The notes under the pieces: generated by a model | What the model saw: the letters and a program-made list of their open reading frames with translations, nothing else | Told to the model about the DNA's origin: nothing | The model's database searches: none | Shown: in pieces, positions 40,364 through 51,842 of the stretch | How the letters are laid out: the number at the start of each line of letters is the position of its first letter | Position numbering within the stretch: the stretch's first letter is position 1 | DNA from: Stereum hirsutum FP-91666 SS1 | Taxonomy: Eukaryota; Basidiomycota; Agaricomycetes; Russulales; Stereaceae | Assembly (NCBI RefSeq): GCF_000264905.1 | Contig: NW_006763143.1 | Location: forward strand, 1,048,555 to 1,112,554 | DNA length: 64,000 bases | Reading direction: 5' to 3' | Made by a program: the position numbers and the translations under genes

Positions 40364-41881
40364 ATGAGCAGCATGGAAACAGACGAAGTCTCTGTTGTAC
40401 TACCGCCGAGCACTCTATCGGGTCTATCTCTTTCTCTGTGCGTGGTTCTAAACCATCTCTACTCACACCCTCTGATTTACGTCCGACAGCCATCCACTCC
40501 CTATCCTGAATATATCAGAGCATCTCACACGACTAAGACTTCAACAGAAGATCAGCGTTCCTTTCGGTACCGTCCCTCTCTTTACTTGCTCGTATCTACT
40601 GCTGACGATGCTGTAGTTTTGGGTGCATTGCTTGGCACACAGAATGGTCGTGAAGTGGACATCGTCAACACATTCGAACTCGCTGTGCAGGAGGGAGAAA
40701 AGCTTGATCATGTCTTCTTTAACTCGAGGAGGGATCAATGTACGCTTATTACGACTGTTACAGTTGCCTTACCAAAGTCAACTTATTCGCCTTTTGTAGA
40801 CAAACAGGTCTTTCCTTCGCTCGAATTTATAGGGTGGTACTCCGTGGCGTCTGTGCCAACTGCTCGTCACATCGCACTCCATGAACAAGTGCGTCGTTTC
40901 CACTTTCACTTCTTTCTTCTGTTTTACATCCATTCTTATCAATATTTTCCGACAACTATATCTAGTTCACAATCTACAGCTCCACGCCGCTCCTTCTTCT
41001 CCTCCAACCTTCCTCCATCGGCATCAGTGGTTCCTCAGACAGTACATCCCAGCATCTTCCCCTCAAGGCATATGAACCTACAATCGAAATAAAGGACAGG
41101 TCATCGCGGTCGGTCTTCATCGAAGCTCCATTCAGCGTCGAGACTGGTGAGGCGGAGCGGATCGCGGTGGATTGGACGGCACGAGGAGGAGAGGGAGGCA
41201 CGAGCCGTGAGTAACGTCAAGCACTACCTCCTCCGCCCTTCCACGAGTGCTAAATGTTGCATGTTACGACCAAATCCGTCTGAGAAGTGGAATCGCATCT
41301 GAATACCCAGAGAGCAGCAGTGAAGATGTTGCACGATCGTATCGTGATTCTGGTGCAATATGTGAAAGATGTCATGGCCGGTACGCTTGTCTTACTCCAT
41401 CCTCTCAGTTTACCCATCTTATTCGGACACGGGTCCCTGAATAGGCCAAGCTCCGAAGGACCACGCTACTCTCCGCTCCCTCTCCGCTCTCATTGCCTCC
41501 CTCCCCGCAAGCGAGAACAAAGGATTCCGAGAGGAGTTTGACACTGTAAGATCCCATAACACACATATCCTACACCTTTTCTCACCCGTCATATTCGTGA
41601 TGACCCCAGGAATACGAGGACGTGCAATTAACCGCCTACCTCTCAACATTGACCAAGTCCGCCAACGCCCTCAACGACGTAAGCACCCTCTTCACAATCC
41701 GAATCTCAATCTTCGTGAGATCTGATATAATTCCCTCCGCGCCACATAGCTCGTCGACAAGCATATCGTCATGACCGCAACCAACCGCGAGGACCCACGC
41801 ATGGGCGGACCTGGACCACGACGACGAGGAATGCAGTCCAGCCGGATGGGCACGCTAGGCGACTGGGATCGCTTGCACTGA
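40364..41881 (+). CDS. CSN6: COP9 signalosome subunit 6 (CSN6)
   Basis: MPN-domain scaffold subunit pairing with CSN5, the deneddylase that recycles cullin-RING ligases. Start MSSMETDEVSVVLPPSTLSG. After an intron, HPLPILNISEHLTRLRLQQK and then ISVPFVLGALLGTQNGREVD, IVNTFELAVQEGEKLDHVFF, and VFPSLEFIGWYSVASVPTAR match the CSN6 MPN core. As expected for CSN6, the catalytic JAMM metal motif is absent. The second half carries YEPTIEIKDRSSRSVFIEAP, FSVETGEAERIAVDW, RAAVKMLHDRIVILVQYVKD and YLSTLTKSANALNDLVDKHI, ending LGDWDRLH. About 330 residues in at least seven exons; junction phases agree where checked. Divergent from MCM5 and convergent with the F-box gene. Confidence 0.92.
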
Positions 41882-42120
41882 TACATCTGTGCTATTGTCA
41901 TTGACATCAACCTGTTGTTCACTAATCTGTGTTTCCTGCTCTGTATTGTCATCTTGTTGCAATTGTCCGTTATGATTCAAAAGCAATTGTACAGTACGGT
42001 ATTCTGGCGCTCGTTTGGAGGTACGGTGAAAACTGGAAGCCACGAACAGAAGGGAAAGTTTGGTTATACAAGGTAGCAAGCCGAGGCATACTTCAACATA
42101 TTCATGTGATAGATATATTC

Positions 42121-43842
42121 TCATTCTGTGCCTCTCGTAGGGACGCAGAAGTGCTGAGATAGCAAAAACCGTCAGTTCACACCTGGTGCAGATATGGATT
42201 GGGTGTCACGTACATTGAGCCGGGAAGCGTGCACATGCCTGTGAGTCTGAGTGCGGCAGTTATAGCCATACCTGGGGCGAAAAGAAGAAAAAAGTTTGAA
42301 TTCATGACAGGGAAGGCAAAGCCGTGTATCGACTTACCAGCAGTCTTGCTGCTGTAACGGAAGACCATCTGCATAATGATGTGAGATTACTAGAAGATGC
42401 GGAGAGGAGAAAAAGACACTGACGTTCTTGTTTATAACGCAACCACCAGCTCCTAAGGTTCAACTTGATGAATGTCTTCACACAATTGGTGCACAACCAA
42501 GCCTCTGGTCTCCATTCATCGTCGTCGTCGTCTCCTTCATCGCGCACGGCGTCAAACATCTTGCGGAGCATATCCGCGTAGTCGAAGTACGTTACTCTCA
42601 CGACCTTGTAGATTTCTGGCATTTCGATAACGTTGCTTCTCAAGCGACCCTCGAGTAGATCTATGAGGTCACTGGGCAGAATAATCCCAGAGAGAAGATC
42701 CCAGTCTGGAGAAGCCAGACAATCAGTCTTTCTCTGGATCCTAAAACGATGGGGTATAGAGTTACGCACTTTTCTCGTTCCATAAATCTTCCAGCCCATC
42801 GTTGTGACAGTGCGAGCCTGAGTGTCATTTGATCAGTCAGCCTCATAGAGTTGAGTTGCAGTCAAGACAGGCATACAGGCATGCTTTGTGGCGTCCCATT
42901 CTTCCAGGATGGCCTTCGCGCAAGGCTCAGCTGTGTCCAGTTCCATGATGTCTAGCGGGACTTCAAGCAGATCTTTGGCTAGAAAACTGCTTGTAGCCCA
43001 CAGGTCCTGCTCAAAAATCCCAAGATCACGGCCACTCTCGATACATCTCCAGATGATATCGGGAGTCGAGGTCGATAGGAATTTGGAGGAATTAGCTACG
43101 GGGTTGATGATGGCGCTATTTTGTGAGCAAAAGCCGTAAGCCCTGCGTGGTGAAGAGGAGTACGTACGAGATGTCCATATCAATGGGTTCTTATTGACCC
43201 ATAACCAGTGGTTGATCTCCATCATGAAACGACATACGGCGGCAAACTCGCGCTCTTGAACAGAGTCGCCGATCACATCGATAAATTTCCTTGACTTGTG
43301 TAGCATCTCTTCGATCTCTTCGTCCTCTGAGCTATCATTGGTTTCGTCCCAGTCTTCCCCAAAGATGGCTTGGTACGACCATAGGCGATAGAGGGCGCGT
43401 TGGAAGCGAAGGGACTCGGAAGCGGACAATGCGCTGGTGGCGGACTCTCGATCCTTATATCTTTTCGCCAGTTAGACATCTGCGAGGGGATACAGATGAG
43501 AGCTGAGAAAACAAACCTTCTACTGAACAGTGCCTCAAAAGACGCAACAATATTTGCGCGATCCAATAGCTGCGTACCCTGCACTCGGCAGGAAGGGTAG
43601 TCCTTGATGTTGGCTTCTTCATAAAACTCCACAGTCCGGTCCCACTGGATGTTCGACAGAGCCATAGCTTGCTTCGCGCTCGGCCCTGCTATATTGAAAG
43701 TAACAGAGGCCTTGATGGAGGTCGGACGTATCTTGAAGACATTGTATATGCTCTTCGAGACCAAGATGGTGGCACACAGAGTATCGAAATCGGGAAGAGA
43801 GGTCAGAATTCGGTCGATAAGGTCGAGTGGCAACTGATCCAT
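42121..43842 (-). CDS. F-box protein with C-terminal Cys/His module
   Basis: Probable substrate receptor of an SCF ubiquitin ligase. Start ATG 43842: MDQLPLDLIDRILTSLPDFD then TLCATILVSKSIYNVF is an F-box at the extreme N-terminus. The middle (~350 residues) is unassigned and acidic in places (DETNDSSEDEEIEE). The C-terminus is built from three small exons and reads LCTNCVKTFIKLNLRSWWLR, then DCWYGYNCRTQTHRHVHASR and LNHFCVPTRGTE, with TGA at 42121-42123. The Cys/His spacing (C-x2-C, then C-x4-C, H, H-x-C) could bind zinc. This ending recurs, from memory, in many agaricomycete F-box proteins, which supports the splicing. Substrate unknown. The neighbouring CSN6 gene acts on SCF ligases, but adjacency is probably chance. 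Confidence 0.85.
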
Positions 43843-44123
43843 TTTGTTGCGGCCTCCCAGTAGGTTGAGACGATATATAAAGGGGGCAACAGAGTCAGGC
43901 TGAGCGTTCTTCGCGAACGGAGCCGTCGTAGTTCGGGACAAGACACACAGGAGTCATCATGCGACGCGACCCGTCTCCCGCGTCATTGACATCACGTGGC
44001 CGTGTCTCCGAATGGTTACGTTCATCTAGAGACCAGAACTTCCGGCCTTGATGGTATAAGTACATGGTCAAGCGGCCGCACCGTCTCACCCACGGCAACG
44101 CTTCTTCACTTACCACCAGCACG
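43843..44123. promoter_or_regulatory. Divergent spacer F-box/TMEM205-like
   Basis: 281 bases. TATATAAA on the minus strand at about 43873-43880, 30-40 bases upstream of the F-box ATG, is a candidate TATA element. CACGTG occurs near 43993. Both are inferred from sequence only. Confidence 0.4.
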
Positions 44124-45022
44124 ATGACTTCGTCCCAGGTAGAGACCATAAACTTCTCGAGCATTTTACAACTTTTATCCCTCAAAGGGACGTATTTTCT
44201 GGTGTATGCCTTCATCTTTGGCATGTGTGAGTTTGTCTCTACGATCCATCAACTTACTGGTCAAAAGAAAGCTTATCAGCATAAATAACAGCGATCTGGG
44301 TAACGTTTTTTGGAGGTTGGCAGTTTCAAAAGTCATGTTTGAAATCTTTCGTCGACTAACATTTATGGCAGGCGTCATCGCCTACCGGGCTTTGCGTGAG
44401 CGTCATACGGGTCTGAAGTTCTTGTTCGACCTGAATTGACTTCTACTCGAGCACGACAGATGTTCGGTACCCTTCAACACAAGACCTTTCCGATCTACTT
44501 CAATATCAGCATCGCCGCTGCAACCTTTCTCTTGGGCACTTGGACCGTCTCTCATTCGGTGCTTGACAACCTCACCAAGCCATACTTCGCCGACGTGGCA
44601 CAAGCGTATACCTTGGCCACTGTCATCCTCTTCCAGGGAACCAACACGGGGGTGGTTGGGCCGATGACAAGCAGGTATATGACACATCGTCCCTGCTCCA
44701 TCTGTGCGACATAACTCATCGACCATGTCTAGGCTCATGTTTAAGCGCCACAAACTTGAGAAAGAAGAAGGCAAACCTTACACCGACCCTTCAGTACGCA
44801 AAGCATTCTTCATGTCTAGAGATCAAAGCTGATATCTTCTGGTCAAAGTCATCGCCGGAGATGAAGGCACTGAGCAAACAGTTCGGTGCTCTGCACGGCA
44901 TCAGTTCACTTCTGAACCTCGGTGTGGTCTTCGCGCTCGGATTCCACGGCCTGTGGATAGCCAACAATGGCGTCGGAGAACTCAGTCTCGGCCTGGACAA
45001 GTACTTCACCAAGTACACTTGA
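44124..45022 (+). CDS. TMEM205-like membrane protein (DUF4149)
   Basis: Small four-helix membrane protein family found from fungi to human. Start MTSSQVETINFSSIL, first helix KGTYFLVYAFIFGM. A short exon then gives SIWVTFFG, the next GVIAYRAL, and after an intron ending in CTCGAG the family motif LPRQMFGTLQHKTFPIYFNI, with SIAAATFLLGTW, ATVILFQGTNTGVVGPMTSR, LMFKRHKLEKEEGKPYTDP and SPEMKALSKQFGALHGISSL followed by LNLGVVFALGFHGLWI. The order R-x-FG-x-LQ-x-K-x-FPIYF ... P-x-TSR-x-M ... HG-S-L-NL matches TMEM205 closely. Ends DKYFTKYT. Human TMEM205 is linked to drug resistance, but its biochemical activity is unknown. Confidence 0.88.
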
Positions 45023-45213
45023 TTTGATGATAAGCGTCCACGGAGAGGGCATGATGAATAGTGTAGGGTTTCTTCGATTGTGTATGGGTGTAACTTTCGC
45101 GGAAATGAATCTGTGTCTTTCATCATTATCGGTCACGCGAGTGCGCTTGCATACAGATTGAGCGAGTATCAACCATTGAGCACAAGAATACAAGAAAAAT
45201 TCAGAATACACAG

Positions 45214-46149
45214 CTATGCCCCGACAGACTCCATGCTTGGCAAGAAACCCTCCTTCAAACTCCTCTCCAGCTTCCTGATTTCCTCAATCGAGCTGGCCTT
45301 CGCGATGGCCTCCTTCACCTTGTCCGCCTCTTCTTTCGACATCAGACGACCTGCTTTCCCGGGCACGGCAACTGGACGTGGCTCATCAGTCGATACGACA
45401 TGTTTTGAGGTCTGCGTGGCGGAGGTGGATATTGAAGTCGCTAGTGCGTTCATCAGGCCGTCCGCGGTGAGGAAAAGCTTCTTGGAGGCTTCTCGTTCCT
45501 ATTATTTCCGTCGCGAACCCCAGAACCATCCGTTGAGTGCTCTGCAATGGTGTGGTCGAGAGTTTTGCGAGCCACGCACCTTGTCACGGATTCTCTGGAA
45601 GTCCAAAACTCTCAGCGCTGGTAATCTCCAGGCAAGCCATTCGCGATACCATTTCTTTTCTTGCACTGGGTTCCCCATCAAACTCAGGTACTTGAGTCCC
45701 TTGACCTCCCGCAACGGCTCCAAGTCGCCCAACTCCGTGATATTGTTGTTCGTAAGAACGAGTGTTGTGAGATGTGGGACGGAAAGGTGGATAGATGGGG
45801 AAATTGAGGATATTCGGTTGTTGGCAAGAAGGAGTGTATGTAGTCGTTTGAGCAGCGGCAGGTTTCCAAGCGCGACGATCGAATTATCTGTGAGGTCTAT
45901 GGCATCATGTTGGTCCTGTTGAAAATGTAAACATGCTTCGATTGAGAACAACTCGAAGGAGTAAGAGAGAAGATATTCACCCTGGTCACGCCAAGATTTT
46001 CGATGGCAGGGATTTTATAGCCTGTGAGCCGGTTTGTGAGCGCCGCGATGAGATATATGATCGAACTGACCTCGCAAGTCGAGCTGACGCTCTTTGAGCG
46101 CATTGAGCGACGAGGGGGCCTGCGCGATGAGCTCAGGTGTGAGCTTCAT
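45214..46149 (-). CDS. LEA1: U2 snRNP A' protein (SNRPA1/Lea1)
   Basis: Leucine-rich-repeat protein that binds U2B'' and stem-loop IV of U2 snRNA in the spliceosome. Start ATG 46149: MKLTPELIAQAPSSLNALKE then RQLDLRG, the family signature. After introns come YKIPAIENLGVTRDQHDAID, LTDNSIVALGNLPLLKRLHT, LLLANNRISSISPSIHLSVP, TLVLTNNNITELGDLEPLRE and LKYLSLMGNPVQEKKWYREW, giving a four- to five-repeat LRR solenoid and its cap. The helical tail contains KAGRLMSKEEADKVKEAIAK and ends LPSMESVGA with TAG at 45214-45216. About 245 residues. Divergent from SAC1 across 133 bases. Confidence 0.94.
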
Positions 46150-46282
46150 GACCGTTTGGAAGAGCGAGGGTGAGTGGCGAGCAAGTCGAACCGAATGCGC
46201 CTAGAACACGCGCGTCAACGCGATTGGACTTGCACTGCGGCCTGCGTCCAGTTTACGCATGTCTGCCTTCACTCCAACCACC
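46150..46282. promoter_or_regulatory. Very short bidirectional promoter, U2A'/SAC1
   Basis: 133 bases between start codons. Contains an ACGCG core near 46208 and no TATA box. The shared promoter is inferred from arrangement. Confidence 0.45.
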
Positions 46283-49114
46283 ATGAAGCCCCTCCACCAA
46301 CGTCTGAATCTGTGAGCTCTGATAAATTTTATCGCGGAGATTGGCATTGACGAGTTTACGCAGCTATCTGAATGACGAGGAGTCGTACATCTTTGCGCCT
46401 ACGGAACCGGTTGGAGCACCACCATTGTTCATATACCGAAGCTCTGGTGATCTCGTACTCGAGGGTAGTCTACTGTGCTCACCTATTCACCCATGAAATT
46501 GACATTCGAAATGTGCAGCACCTAGAACGCAGATACCAGTCACCGCCAAACGCTATGGCAAGACAGTATACGGAATATTCGGTCTCATAACACTATCTAT
46601 CAGTGCGCCACGCTCCGCTCTCCTCATGCACGAGCTATAACTCATCCTACCGCTTAGCCGAATATATCATTGTCATTACTGGTAGGGAACAACGAGGAGA
46701 GCTTTTTGGACACCCTGTATACCGCGCCTCTGAGTTCGACATTCTGCCGTTGGACCCAACCGTATCTGTGTCAAGTCCACCGCATCCCGTCGAGGCCCAC
46801 CTACTTGCACTAGTCCGCTCGCATCTCAACAGTGGTGTCTTCCTGTTCAGTTACGGCTACGACGTGACAAGGAGGCTACAGGCGCAGTGGGTTGCTCAAG
46901 AGCAGGACCAAGGTAGAGCGTTCTGGGAGTCGGTACGTTTCATGATCTTCATTCATATTGATACCACTTCCATGGTTAACATACATTTTGTTAGGCTGAT
47001 GACAGGTTTTTCTGGAACAAGTGAGCGGCTGTTATTTGCCTTGCTTATATGAGCAACTAGCCGAACGGGTTCGCAGATACCTCCAATCACGCTTCATGGA
47101 CTTTACTATCTCAAATCCCCAAAATGACGTGAGTAGCCCCTGCTCTACGTTTTGACGTATCTGACGACTCTTATAGCTGAGCCCATACATCCTCCCAGTG
47201 GTCTATGGCTGTGGGTTGCCCAAACGGTATCATTCTTCCATCTGATCTCCGCTAACATCCCTCGCCTCTGCAGCCTTCGACATCCGACGAACTACCCTTG
47301 CAGGACGCAGTCTTCAAGTTGGTCTCATCTCTCGCCGGTCAAGATTCCGCGCTGGAACACGCTACTTCCGTCGTGGCGTGGACCACGACGGCCACGTCGC
47401 TAATTTCAACGAGACGGAGCAGATCGTGCTCATTGGGTCAAGGGGTGATCCAGAGGAAATCGCTACGAGGCTTAGCTTTGTCCAAATTCGGGGCAGTGTG
47501 CCCGTATTTTGGGCGGAGGTGAACACGTTGAGGTATAAGCCGGATTTGCAGGTCATGGACATTCAAGACGGTGTGAGTAAACTTGAGCTTTCAGGTGAGA
47601 GTATGGCTAACGATTGACGTCCTTGTTAAGGTCGATGCTGTCCGTAGGCATTTGCAGGAGCAGGTTGCTTTGTACGGAGAACAGACTCTCGTCAACCTTG
47701 TGGACCAGAAGGGCCACGAGAAGCCCGTGAAGGAAGCCTACGAGCGTTATGTTGCTGAGGTGAGTTCCTGGCCGTCTTTTTCGATCCAGCAGGCCTGCGG
47801 ACTAAGACTCTCGCCTAGGCCAACGTTCCGGGAGTCAGATACCAATACTTTGACTTCCACAACGAATGCAAACACATGCGCTGGGATCGTATAAGCCTGC
47901 TCCTCGACAGCATCCAGGAAGACCTTCTCCGAGACGGGTAAGGCTTCGATCCTTCCTACCCTTTTGCATGCAAGAAACCTTAACGATGTTTATTCTCTCA
48001 TCCGCTCTAGATACTTCCGCGTAGATGCAGGAAGTCCGGATCCTATCAAGTGGCAGCTTGGCACGGTGAGGACGAACTGCATGGATAACCTCGACCGCAC
48101 AAACGTCGGACAGGCTGCTATCGCAAAATGGACGCTCAACCTGCAGCTAAAGACCGTTGGAATCCTGCTCGAGAACGACTCGGTGGATAACCACGAGGAG
48201 TTGAACACGCATCTGCGAGAAAGTAAGCTAATCGATTGGTTTCCATCCTGAAAGTCGCGCGTTACTGACACGTCGCACAATCACAGTGTGGTCTGAGCAT
48301 GCAGATCTCATTTCCAAAGCTTACGCCGGTACGGGCGCGCTGAAGACTGACTTTACGCGCACGGGGAAGAGGACGCGTGCTGGGGCCTTCGATGACTTCA
48401 AGAAGTCTGCCCTCCGCTACCTGAAGAACAACTTCTTCGACGGTGCTCGACAGGTACGCATTGCTTGATCATCGGGATCTATGCTTTTCTCGCTCATCCG
48501 TATGCATCGTCTAGGATGCCTACGATATTATCACGGGTACTTGGGTCCCAAGGAAAGGCCCCTCATCCGCATTGTTCCTGATACACGACAAACGGCCTCT
48601 CATCATCCGCGCTGTAGGTCCTTCTTTTTTACTCATCACATCAAAAGATCTGACTGGCTGCTCGTAGGCTCCCTACGTCCTGTCGTTCTCCTCGTTCATG
48701 ATCGTGGCCGGCCTCACACTGCCACGCACCTCCGGTCCGTCTTCCACCTTGTTTTGCCTTTCCTCATCTCCGCTTGCTAATTTAGAAACCTCGCCGTCCT
48801 TGCCAATGAATAAAACAGACTATTCCCTCTTTTACTACTTCCTCTTCTGGGCCTTCATTTTCACCGTCTCCCTCACCTTCATATTTATTTACGGCATCGA
48901 TTACGTCGCGTGGCCACGACTCATCCCGCCCACCGATGTTATTCACTACGATGGGCCTGGATACAGGTCGGCCAACAAGGGTAAGGGCTTCGGGCTGAAC
49001 GTTGGCAGGCTGAAGGAAGGAGCGGGCGCGAAGTGGTTGGCGAAGCCTGGGATGAGGAGAGGAGATAGGTTGATGGAGGAGATTGAGTTGGGGACTAAGA
49101 AGAGGATGGACTAG
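46283..49114 (+). CDS. SAC1: SAC1 phosphoinositide phosphatase
   Basis: ER/Golgi membrane enzyme that hydrolyses PI4P, setting the gradient used by sterol and PS exchangers at contact sites. Start [20 protein letters not shown] across the first intron. Sac domain text: [34 protein letters not shown], and [13 protein letters not shown]. The catalytic CX5R is [15 protein letters not shown] (48078-48098 encodes CMDNLDR). Later [40 protein letters not shown] and [20 protein letters not shown] are family-typical. Two C-terminal membrane helices ([17 protein letters not shown] and [20 protein letters not shown]) and a basic tail end KKRMD. At least ten exons. No break seen. A LAM-type sterol carrier gene lies 3 kb away, probably by chance. 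Confidence 0.94.
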
Positions 49115-49683
49115 GATGCCTCCAGGAGGTTTGTCCACGATTGGTGTGATTGTCCTTCGCCCTTGTTCTTGTTTTATTGGTGCTAGTGACCGTTGAATTG
49201 CCGCTGTCGCCGACCTAGTTATTATCGTATGCGCCCGGCCCTGCCCGGCCTCTACCCGTTTCGTAGTCTTCTATGATGTGTTTTTATAGACTTCGTCTTT
49301 CTTCTCATGCTTTGGACGTCTCTACTTCTCATACGATTACATTGTTTCCGGACTTTACGCTCTCTGCAATCCGCTTCCAGTTCTATTATAATGACCTCTC
49401 CTAAGTTTTTTTTGTGACGCGTGGACGGCCGAAGATGATGCGAAATGTGCACCTTGAAGGGACGGCTCGGTGTCACTCGCCAGTGTGGCGGGGGACAAGA
49501 AAACGTTACGGAGGACAAGCTAGCGATGGTATTTCAGGGTATAACAAGTAGATTTCACACATGCGCATGTGCAGAACAGAGCAGCTTCAAACCGACAATA
49601 CGTTGTGTACAAATGAACAAACAGAAACTTAAACACTCCTCTTTCTCTAACCTTTGGAAACTGGGATACACCAGTCAAACTTC
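49115..49683. other. Convergent spacer after SAC1
   Basis: 569 bases for the 3' UTRs of SAC1 (+) and the coiled-coil membrane gene (-). No supported coding exon; T-rich tracts near 49270-49420. Confidence 0.5.
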
Positions 49684-51247
49684 TCACTGGCAGGTCGGGT
49701 CATTGAGCTCCCATATGCCTACTGTTCGAAGTGGAGTACTACTAGCGCCTTGGGGCTGTATACGTCGAAGTAAGTGCTGTTCGCATCAGAATTCACCTTC
49801 TGTAAGCTACAGAGTGGCCGAAGTGGCACTTACCTGCTGTACGCAGCCACTGGTAAAGCCTAGGTCTTTCTCTCCGAGGGTCGTACGGCACATCTTGTAC
49901 CAATCATCACCTGGTCGGTGACCTAAAAGCGGTGCTTTGTAGACCTGGAGCGAAATGAAGATTATGAACATCAGAGCAAATAAAAGAGGAGACAGGAAAG
50001 ACTCGTACGTGGGTACCCCCGAAACAGCCCTAGGGGATTCGGATATGTCAGTGATCACGGCACCCAGTCACATTGGGCAATAAGCAGCACAATGGCGTAC
50101 GTTGTCCTGAAGTGTTCCCCAAGTCGAGCTACACCCTGTCTCCTTGGGATCGGTGACCGTCCAATACGCCATGATCATCCCCATGCCCTGTACCATGCAT
50201 AGTCATTAATTTGGTCAGAATTATTCAGGAGTAAGCAACGTAAGGAGATGCAAGGATCATAGAGCCCGTAAGGACGAACAAGAATGAATTACGGACCTGA
50301 TCCACACACCGGTGTGGCGATTTGAATTTCTGGCCACGGATCGTCGTCTCTGTACTCATACAAGCCTCCAACCAACGATTGTCCCCCGGAAGTCGAATAT
50401 TCCACAACCTTGCCTGGTACTCCCTCGTATTGAAGGCTCTGCAATGAGTGTCTTTCAGAATGGGTTCCTCGAAGTAAGGGAGATATTTCGCCCTCTCCTT
50501 CTCCCACCCCTTCCGCTCCGCCTTCCACTGCTGTCGCTCCTTCGCCCATTGTTCCTTAGCGCGTTTCGCCTCCGAATCCCGTTCCCATTGATCTCTTACC
50601 GACTTTTCCCTAGCACGCTTGTCCTGTGCCTCTCGCTCTCGTCGTTCTCTCTCCCACTTTTCCTTCACGCGTTCGTTCTCCGCTGCTAGTTTCTGCCTTT
50701 CTCTCTCCCACCCTTCCCTCACATTCTGGTGGGCCAATTTCTCCTTATCCCAGTCTGATCTCCCTTGAGTTCGATTAGCCGTTCGCTCCAGCTCCCACCG
50801 TTCTCTTTCCCTCTCATGCTTCATCTCCTCTGCACTCCAATCTAGTCTAGCTTGAGATTCGCTGGCTGCTCGTTCCTGCTCCCATCGCATCGTAACACTC
50901 TCGAGCTCCATCTCCTTTACACGCCGATCCAGTTTCGCCTGGTTCTCGTTGGCTGCTCGTTCCTGCTCCCACCGCCTCATATCATTCTCGTACTCCATCT
51001 TCTTTTCACGCCAAAGCCCTCGCAAACCGGATTGTTCAAGCTCGCAGCTATTGTCGTAGGAGTAGTATTGGAATAGGAGTATAGAGAAGAGGACGACGGC
51101 GATGACAGTAGAAATATTGTGTGTGGTAAGTCCTTGGGAGAACCACGAGGAGAAGGGACTAGCAGGATATCGACGAGCCGTGGGCACAGATTTCGGTGTC
51201 GCGTCATAGTGCGAAGACCCATTCGAGTCTGTCCGATAAACGACCAT
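49684..51247 (-). CDS. Membrane-anchored coiled-coil protein with conserved Cys/Trp-rich domain (member A of the pair)
   Basis: Start ATG 51247; exon 1 is 50297-51247 (317 residues). Residues 1-42 are Ser/Pro/Thr-rich, 43-62 form one membrane helix (NISTVIAVVLFSILLFQYY), and ~75-260 are a highly charged coiled coil with ~30-residue tandem repeats (WEQERAANENQAKLD-type). The conserved part then reads YLPYFEEPILKDTHCRAFNT, REYQARLWNIRLPGDNRWLE, ACMSTETTIRG and PHRCVDQ. After introns: GMGMIMAYWTVTDPKETGCS with STWGTLQDN, a 7-residue exon GCFGGTH, VYKAPLLGHRPGDDWYKMCR, and VGIWELNDPTCQ with TGA at 49684-49686. The gene at 62732 shares this whole C-terminal domain and its introns. I know no named family for it. 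Few basic residues precede the helix, so orientation is uncertain; a Cys-rich lumenal or outer domain (type II) is inferred. Confidence 0.85.
50708..50977 (-). repeat. Three tandem ~90-base coding repeats (30 aa each)
   Basis: Residues ~91-180 of the gene read down from 51247. Three 30-residue units begin with RWEQER, RWEQER and RWELER; the first two share WEQERAA(N/S)E(N/S)QA(K/R)LD and are also alike in DNA (both contain GGCTGCTCGTTCCTGCTCCC on the plus strand). The third has diverged. This indicates recent in-frame duplication lengthening the coiled coil. Confidence 0.8.
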
Positions 51248-51842
51248 GGTAGAAGTTGACTGTCAAGAGTCGAGGATCACCTCGAATCAACTACCAACCA
51301 ACGAACCTATATACTTAAGCGCCGACGCCACGGGAATTACGTCGTTCGAGTTCTGGTCGGCGCTCAAATTTGAATGTCAGCGAATTTGCGTGGCGCTATA
51401 TGCAGTGGCAAGAATGAATTGAGAACGAGCTTCCAGACCAACCGCGCACCCTCTTCGCAGTCATGGGCATCAATATATCATGTTTATTGCGGATCGCAAG
51501 TCTAGAGACAATATCGTGAATGTGATAAGTAACAGTGATAGCGAGCGAGCGAGAGAGGCACTTAATAGCAGTCAAGATCGTCCGAGTGCGAGTCCGAGGT
51601 GATTAAGAGAAGGAATAACGTGAAAAGAGAGGCGGATGAGCAAACCAGACTGCGCGTACATGTACATTGCACCAGCGTGACAAGAAAAGGGCAACAAAGA
51701 AAGAGAGGGAGACAGCGATCCACAAATAACCGGTAAGTAGATTCGAGAGAGAGGCCCAGAAGAATACGGATAAATACAGCCACGCATGGTTAGGCGGAAG
51801 TCAAGAAGCCAAGAAAAAAAAGGAAAGGAGACACCGACCATC
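51248..51842. other. Spacer between coiled-coil gene and LAM gene
   Basis: 595 bases. The promoter and leader of the coiled-coil gene (51248-~51500) and the 3' UTR of the LAM-type gene. A GAGCGAGCGAGAGAGG stretch lies near 51542. No gene supported. Confidence 0.5.

Noticed and set aside
40364..41092. Uninterrupted 242-codon reading of the CSN6 5' region
   Set aside because: The unspliced frame loses the CSN6 signature; using the GTGCGT, GTACCG and later introns restores HPLPILNISEH and GALLGTQNGRE.
49646..49657. Alternative end of the coiled-coil membrane protein (frame ending SKG)
   Set aside because: It lacks the family ending. The acceptor ATACAG gives VGIWELNDPTCQ, with the Gly-x-Trp and final Cys expected from related proteins.
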